From Rhizobacter sp. (lineage in GTDB: Bacteria; Pseudomonadota; Gammaproteobacteria; Burkholderiales; Burkholderiaceae): 9,418 bases of DNA. Made by a program: the position numbers and the translations under genes. Where the stretch lies: positions 1-9,418 of the forward strand of contig JACMKW010000018.1 in assembly GCA_014379885.1 (NCBI GenBank). The letters run 5' to 3'. This document shows, piece by piece, positions 1 through 5,941 of the stretch (its first letter is position 1; each line of letters opens with the position of its first letter). The notes under the pieces are model-generated. The model saw nothing but the letters and a program-made list of their open reading frames with translations. It was not told the DNA's origin and searched no databases.

Positions 1-41
1 CGCAGCAGGCCGCGCCAGGCGTGCACTGCCGAGCGGCGCAT
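1..41 (-). CDS. Start of a further operon gene, probably a DUF3570 outer-membrane protein (partial)
   Basis: Only the first 13 codons lie inside the window. The frame starts at the ATG at 39-41 and reads MRRSAVHAWRGLL before running off the left edge. A basic start followed by hydrophobic residues would suit a signal peptide. The ATG lies 13 nt beyond the DUF4266 stop codon, in the same direction, with no strong Shine-Dalgarno sequence. The DUF3570 guess rests only on family knowledge: DUF4266 lipoproteins are commonly followed by a DUF3570 beta-barrel gene. Nothing in 13 residues identifies the product, and a GTG start a few codons upstream in another frame cannot be excluded. Confidence 0.4.
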   Translation of the reverse strand, partial: MRRSAVHAWRGLL

Positions 42-54
42 GAGCGGCCACGGC

Positions 55-297
55 TTAGTTGCAGCCACAACCACCTCCCTGGATGCCGGTGGCCCCGCGT
101 GCGCCTTCACGCACCTCGCGCACATGCTCATGGTGCTTGTCGGCCAGGCCATCGCGTGAGAACTGCATGATGGGCGAAGCCAAGCGCTCGCGCTCGTAAG
201 GCTTCACCCATGGTTCGATGCTGCTGCAGCCCGTGAACAGGAGCGCGCAGCCCACGAGTGAGAACGACTGGATGCGGGCCGACAGAAGCTGCAACAT
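55..297 (-). CDS. DUF4266 family small lipoprotein with GGGCGCN tail
   Basis: This 80-aa protein has a short hydrophobic leader (about residues 9-23) ending in the lipobox LFTGC, so Cys24 should be lipidated and the protein membrane-anchored. The mature part shows the DUF4266 hallmarks: a WVKPYERERLA block at residues 30-40 followed by PIMQF, a His-rich stretch (HHEH, 55-58), and a Gly-rich end terminating in GGGCGCN (74-80). The function of DUF4266 is unknown to me. The tail cysteines (77 and 79) suggest metal binding, disulfide chemistry or modification. Residues 64-70 (EGARGAT) resemble the ApbE flavinylation motif. I chose the start at 297 because AAGGA (304-308) sits 6 nt upstream of it. 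The alternative ATG at 301-303 overlaps the thioredoxin stop as ATGA but has the AAGGA directly abutting it, which is too close. It is the second-to-last operon gene visible. Confidence 0.88.
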   Translation of the reverse strand: MLQLLSARIQSFSLVGCALLFTGCSSIEPWVKPYERERLASPIMQFSRDGLADKHHEHVREVREGARGATGIQGGGCGCN

Positions 298-299
298 GT

Positions 300-815
300 T
301 CATTCCTTCAGCAAGTCGCGGATCTGCTTGTCGTACTGGTCTTCGTAGCCGTCTTGGTAGCCGCGGTGCAGAAAGCGCACGCGGCCACTGCGATCGATCA
401 CCAGGGTCGAAGGCATGCTGTTCAAGTCGTACAGGCGGCTGACCTTCTTGTCGGTGTCGAGCAGCACCGGGAACTTCACGCCCAGCTTGGTGGCCACATC
501 GGCGGCGTTGCGCACGTCGTCATCCACGTTCACGCCCAGCATGACCAGGCCGGACGATCGGTACTTGTCGGCGATGCGGTTCAGGTGCGGCATCTCCTTG
601 CGGCACGGGCCGCACCAAGTGGCCCAGAAGTTCACCAGCACGACCTGGCCGCGATGTTCTTGCAGGCGCATGTTGGGCCCGCTCAATGTGCGCAACGTGA
701 AATCGGGGGCAGCGGTGCCCACCGTGGCGGCAGCCACCGCCAGGCTCGCGCAAGTGGTCAGCAGCACGGCGAACAGCGCACGGACCAGGGAAGAACGGGT
801 TGAAAAGGTCGTCAT
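300..815 (-). CDS. TlpA-like periplasmic thioredoxin-fold protein (thiol:disulfide reductase)
   Basis: This 171-aa protein is of the TlpA/ResA/AhpC-TSA-like thioredoxin type. A signal peptide spans about residues 1-29 (hydrophobic run ending AVAAA) with no lipobox. The thioredoxin fold follows: a TAAPDFTL entry strand (34-41), VVLVNFWATWCGPC with active-site cysteines 68 and 71, and the cis-proline loop SMPST (Pro135). The protein probably reduces disulfides in the periplasm. In this operon the likely clients are the CXnCH heme sites of the two heme-type lipoproteins or the Cys-rich DUF4266 tail; that is inference. The ATG at 813-815 is supported by AGGTG at 821-825, 5 nt upstream, and by the signal peptide that follows. 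A longer open frame upstream is shadow sequence inside the preceding gene. The gap to that gene's stop is 11 nt, and its own stop overlaps the DUF4266 alternative start. Confidence 0.93.
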   Translation of the reverse strand: MTTFSTRSSLVRALFAVLLTTCASLAVAAATVGTAAPDFTLRTLSGPNMRLQEHRGQVVLVNFWATWCGPCRKEMPHLNRIADKYRSSGLVMLGVNVDDDVRNAADVATKLGVKFPVLLDTDKKVSRLYDLNSMPSTLVIDRSGRVRFLHRGYQDGYEDQYDKQIRDLLKE

Positions 816-826
816 CAAGGCACCTG

Positions 827-1489
827 TCAGAAGAAGAAAGTTGCGCCCACCGTCATTTCGATGTTCTGCGTGTTCTGGCGCTTTCCGAGCAGGTCGAGTT
901 CGTACATGTGGTCGCGCACGTCCATCTGCAGCGAGGCCCAGTTGGACAGGAACACCCGCGCACCGAAGCCGAAGTTGAAAGTCTGCTTGCGCTGCTTGTT
1001 GAAGTCGGTGTTGCCGATGCCGCCGATGATGTAGAAGGCCGAGGGTCGGGCGTAATTGCGCCACAGGAACACCTCGCCCGGCAGCACGTTGATGCCGATC
1101 GAGAGGTTGTAGTACTTCAGCTTTTCTTCCTGCGTGGCAAAGATGCCGCCGGGCAAGATCTGGCGAAATGCTTCGTCAGTGACCTTCGCCCGGCCGTAGG
1201 TGCCTTCGACGAAGAAGTCTTCGGTGATGTGGTAACCCAGGCGCACGCCACTGACCGAGCTTGAGCCGAAGTTCTGCGTGGCGTAGGTGCCGGCGAACAG
1301 GCCGATCTCGAAATCGTTCGACGGGATCTTGGGCACCCGCACGTCACGACGGTCCACCTGCGGCACGATTACCTGCTCGTTGGCGGGCTTCTGGTCCTTG
1401 GTGTCTTTTTCGTCGGCCGCATTGGCAGCCAGGGTCACCGCAAGCAGTGCACCGGTCAGCAGCAGGTGAACAAATGGCTTGGTATGCAT
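827..1489 (-). CDS. Outer-membrane beta-barrel domain protein (OMP_myx_plus-like)
   Basis: This 220-aa protein has a signal peptide of about 24 residues (cleavage after ANA), then a charged linker (26-48, Lys/Asp/Arg-rich), then about 165 residues of alternating polar and aromatic strands: FEIGLFAGTYATQNF, VSGVRLGYHITEDFFVEGTYG, and later FNFGFGARVFLSNWASLQMDVRDH. It ends in MTVGATFFF, with the C-terminal Phe typical of BAM-inserted barrels. The length suits an eight-stranded barrel. The fold resembles the small barrels called 'outer membrane beta-barrel domain' in myxobacteria and relatives (TIGR04565, from memory). It appears paralogous to the next upstream gene, which ends ITAGFSFFF. The gap to that gene is 21 nt and the ribosome-binding site is weak. 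A barrel this small is more likely a scaffold, anchor or plug partner than a wide pore. Its substrate is unknown. Confidence 0.82.
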   Translation of the reverse strand: MHTKPFVHLLLTGALLAVTLAANAADEKDTKDQKPANEQVIVPQVDRRDVRVPKIPSNDFEIGLFAGTYATQNFGSSSVSGVRLGYHITEDFFVEGTYGRAKVTDEAFRQILPGGIFATQEEKLKYYNLSIGINVLPGEVFLWRNYARPSAFYIIGGIGNTDFNKQRKQTFNFGFGARVFLSNWASLQMDVRDHMYELDLLGKRQNTQNIEMTVGATFFF

Positions 1490-1510
1490 GGGGTCGTCCG
1501 TTGGAGCCCG

Positions 1511-2290
1511 TTAGAAGAAGAACGAAAACCCGGCGGTGATCGCCCGGTATTCGCCCACACGGTTGTCGCTCAGAAACGCGGTGTAGAAGGTGTAGTCGGC
1601 ACGCGCCACAAAACGGTCACTCACGTGATAGCGCAAACCGATGGAGGCGTTGCCCATATTCACATTGGTCGTCTGCGCGCCCACCAGGCTTGCATTGGGA
1701 ATGTTCTTGAACTTGCCCATGCCAATGCCGAAAAACGGCGACAGCCTGCGGTGCGACCAGGGCTCCGCGTTGACGTTGACGTGCCAGAAATCGGTGCCGG
1801 AGAAAACGCCCTGCACCTGGCCGATGGTGCCTTCGAGCGAGAGCGTCTCGGATACACGGTAGCCGGTCCAGATCTTGAGCATGGGCTCCGACTTGAACCG
1901 CCCCCAGGCAGCGCCCATCTCGAGCTTGCGCTTCAGGTAGTCGTCGAGCATGACGTCGCGGAAGGTCTTCTGGCTGCCGGCTGCGGTGAGCGTGTTCTCA
2001 AGCTGCTGGCGTACCGCCCAACCCTCTTTGCCGCCAGCAGTGCGCACCTTGAACCAGTCGGTGTGGCGAGACTCGATCTCGATCCACTCTTCGCGCTCCA
2101 CGACAAAGAAGACCGGGAAGCCGCGGCCGGGCCCGGTGCGAAGTTCAAGGTAGGGGTCGGTGACTTTCACCCGTTCGCGCGGGGTATCGGCCGCATGGGC
2201 TGGCGCCAGGCCAGCCACGGCGCCGATCAGCGCCACGCTGCACACGCTTGTCTTCAACCATGCAAGCACACCAGCAACCAGACGGTTCAT
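1511..2290 (-). CDS. SH3-domain plus outer-membrane beta-barrel protein
   Basis: This 259-aa protein has three parts. Residues 1-33 are a signal peptide with predicted cleavage after AHA. Residues about 38-97 form a bacterial SH3 domain: YLELRTGPGRGFPVFFVVE, then EWIEIESRHTDWFKVRT and GKEGWAV, the standard SH3b strand order. Residues about 120-259 form a small beta-barrel ending ITAGFSFFF. SH3b domains often bind peptidoglycan or a partner protein, so this protein could tie the barrel to the cell wall or to a lipoprotein of the operon (inference). The ATG at 2288-2290 overlaps the TGA of the upstream gene as ATGA (2287-2290). There is no clear Shine-Dalgarno sequence, so translation is probably coupled. 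A longer frame upstream exists but runs through the preceding gene and precedes the signal peptide, so I rejected it. Confidence 0.85.
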   Translation of the reverse strand: MNRLVAGVLAWLKTSVCSVALIGAVAGLAPAHAADTPRERVKVTDPYLELRTGPGRGFPVFFVVEREEWIEIESRHTDWFKVRTAGGKEGWAVRQQLENTLTAAGSQKTFRDVMLDDYLKRKLEMGAAWGRFKSEPMLKIWTGYRVSETLSLEGTIGQVQGVFSGTDFWHVNVNAEPWSHRRLSPFFGIGMGKFKNIPNASLVGAQTTNVNMGNASIGLRYHVSDRFVARADYTFYTAFLSDNRVGEYRAITAGFSFFF

Positions 2291-2880
2291 TGGGTAGGAC
2301 ACGCCCCTGCACCTGGATCGCTGGTGAACTCGTCTTGCCCCACGGGCGCTGCGTGCGTCATCCAGTACAGCAGCAACCTCACGTTCGGGTCGAGGTCGCT
2401 GTCGAAGATCAACCCGCCGCCGTGCAAAACACCTTGCACCCGCGGTTTCGTCAGCAGCCGACTCACGGAGATGGAGCTGAGAACCACTTCGCCCTGAGCT
2501 GTGTAGAAATTCTTGTACATGTCGGTGGCCCGGATCACGTCGGGCGTGTTGGCCGGGTCGGCCAGGTTCACGTTGGCGGCCGACGGAATCACTCGAAACG
2601 CGCCGCCAGTGCCGTTGGCATTGTCGTGACAACCTGAGCCAGCGCAAGTGTTGGTTGCAGCCGAACCCGGAATCGGCAGCTGCGCCAGAAAGATGGGGTT
2701 GATGCAGCGCTGAAAGTAGGCGAAGGAGAGTTTTTGCCCGCCCGTGGCGGACTCATTGTTCACCGTTCCCCCACCACAGCCCACACCCAGGATACCCAGG
2801 CCCACCACTGCGACGCACACGCTCGCCCATCGAAGGGCGAAACCTGCTGTGCACCGCTGAGGGCCTTTCATTTCTGTCAT
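2287..2880 (-). CDS. Cytochrome c-like lipoprotein with a CX4CH motif, uncharacterised
   Basis: This 197-aa protein starts with a basic n-region and a hydrophobic run (about 19-34) ending in VGCGGG. Cys35 is the probable lipidation site, although the lipobox (GVGC) lacks the usual Leu. The mature part has YFQRCINPIF (Cys59), which resembles the opening helix of cytochrome c-type modules, then TCAGSGCHD with Cys79, Cys84 and His85. This is CX4CH rather than CX2CH. A later segment (LLYWMTHAAPVG) resembles the C-terminal helix of such modules, so a single heme c is plausible but unproven. The start at 2880 gives an ATGA overlap with the upstream stop (2877-2880). An ATG two codons earlier (2884-2886) is also possible. 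I do not recognise a named family. Its position directly after the HzsA-related gene suggests a partner redox lipoprotein. Confidence 0.72.
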   Translation of the reverse strand: MTEMKGPQRCTAGFALRWASVCVAVVGLGILGVGCGGGTVNNESATGGQKLSFAYFQRCINPIFLAQLPIPGSAATNTCAGSGCHDNANGTGGAFRVIPSAANVNLADPANTPDVIRATDMYKNFYTAQGEVVLSSISVSRLLTKPRVQGVLHGGGLIFDSDLDPNVRLLLYWMTHAAPVGQDEFTSDPGAGACPTQ

Positions 2881-5800
2881 CGGCATCCCGTTGCGATCCA
2901 GGCCGCGATCGTGTTGTAGGCCGCGCTGCCCACCGGCAACACCGCCGTGGTCTGGTTGACCGCACCGGCCGGGTGCGGCACTGTCGACGGCCGGCTCAGC
3001 AGGTAGTTGGACGCTGCGTTGCAGGTGTCGGAGATCATCGACAGCGTAACGCCAAAGTCACCCTCCGCGCTGCCCGTCAGCACGAATCGGTTCTGACGGA
3101 ACGAGGCGCCTGCCGGCGTGGTCTGGTCGCTGCCGATCGCCTGGTGGCAACTGGCCGCGCAGGTGGAGCGAAGGATCGGCTGGACCTGTGTTTCGAACAC
3201 GGTTTCGCTCAGGCCATCGACCGAGCGCACACCGCCTGCCGGGTCGAACGGATCGTTGTAGTACTGGCCACCCAGGTCCATCCACTCGGTCAACACACGC
3301 TTCTCGGCCGCGTTGAGCATCAGGGCATGGTCAGGTGTGCCCGCCGGCGGGTTCGGGTGGGCGGTGCGCGCACCGGCACCAGCCAGCAGGGTTTCCCCGA
3401 ACATGATTTCTGTCAGGCGGCTCTTGCGAGCACCACCAGCCGAGTTGGCGAAGCTGGAGCTGGTTTCCACCAGGGGAGCACCGCGCACGATCATCGGCAC
3501 GCCATCTTGAAGGCGGAACTGCGGCAGGCCGGTGGTCGCGTCGATCACCGGGTCGCCCATCACCACTTCTTCGTACGAAGTCACACGGCCGGTGCCGGAC
3601 ACGGTGTCGCGCAGGTCAAGCCTGGCGGCATCGCTGTGGCAGCCGGTACAGGTGGTGTTCAAGCCAGCGGTGGTGCGGGCACGTGTAAACAGCGGCTGGA
3701 CGTGATCGCGGTAGTTGACGATGCCGCGCTTCAAGCCGCTGGTGGCCGGCGCTGCCGTCACCAGGTCGTCAGCTGGGTTCGTGTTGCCGGTGTAGCGCAC
3801 CTGGATCGGGGCACGCGCCTGGGCCGGGTTAGCAGCCCACGCGTCGGTGAAATTCATGTCAGCCGACAGGGCCAGCAGCGCCGAGTTCTGGCGGGTGCGG
3901 GTGGACGCCATCGTCTCACCGGTCCGGTGGTCGCCGGCCAGCGAGGCCACCAGGGCAGCCGGCATGGTGTTGACGACCGTGCCCGAGTTCAGCGAAGCGC
4001 CACGGCGCGGGCTGTGGCAGCCGTCGCAGGTGCGGCGTTCGCCCGGGCGGACTTGGATCCAGTTGGTGTGCGTCTGTATTGCACGGCCCTTGTTGTCGAT
4101 GATCGACAGCGCGATCGGGGTGTCGGCGGGCACGTGCAGCTTGAACGAACCATCGGGTTCGACCGGCGCATAGCCCAGGATCTGCTGTTGCTCGAACTCG
4201 GTTTCGCCAATCGAGCCGCGCAGGCCGGTCATGCCCGACGGTGGCGCCACGGCGCGCGTGGCACGCACGAAGCGCACCGGCGTGCACTTGTAGGCTGCAT
4301 CGGCCGGGTCCTTGATGCGGACGAGATCGGCCACCATGGAGCGCGTCTCGGTCGCCTCGACCGGAGCTGCCGTCATGGCAATGCCAACAGAACAGCCGGC
4401 CGGGCGGTCGACAGCAGTCAGCATGCCTTCACCCATGCGGCCCAGGCCGTCGGTGTCGTACACGCTGCGCACTTCGATCAGCGCCATGTTGGCGGCAGCC
4501 AGCGTGGTGTCGACAACGGTTGGCTGCGTGGCGTTCGGCTCGGTACGTGCTTGCAAGGGGATCGGGTCGGTGTACATGAAGCCGGGGGGCGGTGCAGCCA
4601 CGATCAACCAGGTCTGGTTCGAGGGGTTGAACATATACACACCGTAAGCAGCCGGTGCGTTGTCGCGCAGAGGATCGGCGGCCACGTCGGCAGCCATGCG
4701 GTTGCGGTCGCTCACCCGGGCCTTCTCGGCGTCGGTCAGGGTGGCGCAAGCCACGACCACACCGGCGCGTGTCACTTCACACGGGCGGTACGAGACCAGC
4801 ACGCGGTTGGTGCCGTCCCACAGCGGGTACGGTGTGGTGATGCGGCCGAATTCGGACAGGCCGCCACCCGAACTCAGCGCCTGGGCCGTCACCGAGCGCT
4901 GGCCACCTTGCGTGGGCACCGTGGTGTTGGCCGGGGTGTTGTTCTCGGAATAGTCGGCGGCGTTGACGAACATCATCGCGCCGCCTTCTTGCGTGCGCGA
5001 CAGCGGCATCAGCGAGCTGGCCAGCTGACCCTTGTAGGGGCCGGTCGGGTCCATGTCACGCGGGTGCAGGAAGCTGTTGCCCGGGCTCTGGGCACCGTAC
5101 AGCACGAACATGTCGGTGCCGTCCGGCTTGGCGCGGAAGACAGCGAAGCGGTTGCGGTCGCCCACGTGCTCCCAGCGCGAGAACATGATGTCGCCGTTGG
5201 GGCGCACCACCGGGTTGCGGTCATGGCTCTGGTTGAACGAAATCTGGTTGATGTTGCCGCCATTGATGTCCATCGTGTGCAGGTTCATCACCTGCTCGCG
5301 CTCGTACTCGTCGAGCGCCTTGTAGGACTGGCCCAGGGCTTGGTTGACTCTCGACTTGGCCTGGCGGTTCGAGCTGAACACGAAGCCATTGCCTGCGGGC
5401 AGATAGGCCGGGTCGGCGTCGTCGTCTTGCGCTGAGCTGGTCAGGCGGCGCAGCGAGCCGCCGGTGAGGCCGCTCGCTGTCATGTCGTATTCCCAGATGT
5501 TCCAGCGGCCGGTACAAGCGGTGCTGCCACCGGTGTTGTTGGAGGTCGGGCAGCGCAGCGCGAACACGATCTTCTTGCCGTCGTACGAGACTTCGGGGTC
5601 AGACGCGTCGCCCACCCCCTTGGTGATCGAGGCAGTGATGTTGTGCTCGGGCGCACTGGGCGACGATTTCTCGCGCACCATCAGGTCGCCACCGGCCGCG
5701 CTGGGCGCGCCATCGGTCGGGTTCATGCTCAGCGCGGTTGAGCGCTTTACGTAGGCCAGGGGCACATCGCCCGCGACCGTGACGGTGCCACCAGCGTCGG

Positions 5801-5897
5801 TGCTGCTACTGCTGCCGCTGCCGCAACCTGCGAGCAAGATGCTCACCGCCGCGGACGCGCACGCCAGTACGTGCATTCTTGTCAGGACTTTTTTCAT
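2877..5897 (-). CDS. HzsA-related multiheme lipoprotein: beta-propeller plus heme c-type domains
   Basis: This 1006-aa lipoprotein has lipobox LLAGC with Cys25, followed by a Gly/Ser linker. Residues about 95-310 hold TolB/PD40-type propeller repeats (DPEVSYDGKKIVFA, ADPAYLPAGNGFVFSSNR, RNPVVRPNGDIMFSRW). Residues about 575-630 match the middle domain of hydrazine synthase alpha-type proteins: APVEPDGSFKLHVPADTP, then IQVRPGERRTCDGCH. Heme-type motifs are CDGCH (624-628), CTGCH (750-754) and a variant CX3CH, CAASCH (913-918). The second and third are each preceded by the module opening VQPLF or VQPIL. Other mature cysteines fall in close pairs (116/128, 373/384, 502/538), suggesting disulfides. 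The start is set by GGAGG at 5903-5907, 5 nt upstream; more distal in-frame starts lack a signal peptide. The 44-nt gap to apbE implies cotranscription. The role is unknown: probably electron transfer or a periplasmic or surface redox enzyme. A hydrazine-forming role is not supported. Confidence 0.8.
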   Translation of the reverse strand: MKKVLTRMHVLACASAAVSILLAGCGSGSSSSTDAGGTVTVAGDVPLAYVKRSTALSMNPTDGAPSAAGGDLMVREKSSPSAPEHNITASITKGVGDASDPEVSYDGKKIVFALRCPTSNNTGGSTACTGRWNIWEYDMTASGLTGGSLRRLTSSAQDDDADPAYLPAGNGFVFSSNRQAKSRVNQALGQSYKALDEYEREQVMNLHTMDINGGNINQISFNQSHDRNPVVRPNGDIMFSRWEHVGDRNRFAVFRAKPDGTDMFVLYGAQSPGNSFLHPRDMDPTGPYKGQLASSLMPLSRTQEGGAMMFVNAADYSENNTPANTTVPTQGGQRSVTAQALSSGGGLSEFGRITTPYPLWDGTNRVLVSYRPCEVTRAGVVVACATLTDAEKARVSDRNRMAADVAADPLRDNAPAAYGVYMFNPSNQTWLIVAAPPPGFMYTDPIPLQARTEPNATQPTVVDTTLAAANMALIEVRSVYDTDGLGRMGEGMLTAVDRPAGCSVGIAMTAAPVEATETRSMVADLVRIKDPADAAYKCTPVRFVRATRAVAPPSGMTGLRGSIGETEFEQQQILGYAPVEPDGSFKLHVPADTPIALSIIDNKGRAIQTHTNWIQVRPGERRTCDGCHSPRRGASLNSGTVVNTMPAALVASLAGDHRTGETMASTRTRQNSALLALSADMNFTDAWAANPAQARAPIQVRYTGNTNPADDLVTAAPATSGLKRGIVNYRDHVQPLFTRARTTAGLNTTCTGCHSDAARLDLRDTVSGTGRVTSYEEVVMGDPVIDATTGLPQFRLQDGVPMIVRGAPLVETSSSFANSAGGARKSRLTEIMFGETLLAGAGARTAHPNPPAGTPDHALMLNAAEKRVLTEWMDLGGQYYNDPFDPAGGVRSVDGLSETVFETQVQPILRSTCAASCHQAIGSDQTTPAGASFRQNRFVLTGSAEGDFGVTLSMISDTCNAASNYLLSRPSTVPHPAGAVNQTTAVLPVGSAAYNTIAAWIATGCR

Positions 5898-5902
5898 ATT
5901 CG

Positions 5903-5907
5903 CCTCC
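5903..5907 (-). promoter_or_regulatory. Strong Shine-Dalgarno site of the HzsA-related gene
   Basis: GGAGG on the minus strand lies 5 nt before the ATG at 5895-5897. It fixes the start among several in-frame ATGs upstream and is the strongest ribosome-binding site in the operon, fitting high expression of this product relative to its neighbours (inference). Confidence 0.75.
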
Positions 5908-5941
5908 ATACGAGTCCGATCAATCACAAACGACATTCGGG

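Noticed and set aside
816..1064. An N-terminal extension of the thioredoxin frame to position 1064
   Set aside because: The extra 83 residues lie inside the preceding barrel gene, have shadow-like composition, and would bury the signal peptide. The ATG at 815 has a ribosome site at the right distance.
1466..2497. A 343-codon open frame on the plus strand across the barrel genes
   Set aside because: It is antisense shadow of two genes that have signal peptides, an SH3 domain and barrel C-termini, and it spans the junctions of three real genes.
2973..5435. An 820-codon open frame on the plus strand, antisense to the HzsA-related gene
   Set aside because: It arises from the GC-rich third-position bias of the minus-strand gene. 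Its translation is Arg/His/Val/Gly-rich with no recognisable domain, and the opposite strand has a lipobox, heme motifs and a strong ribosome site.
2877..5897. Hydrazine synthase activity
   Set aside because: Only the alpha-like architecture is present. No beta/gamma-type subunits are nearby, the Tyr ligand position I recall for the catalytic heme is Arg, and the genome context is not anammox-like.
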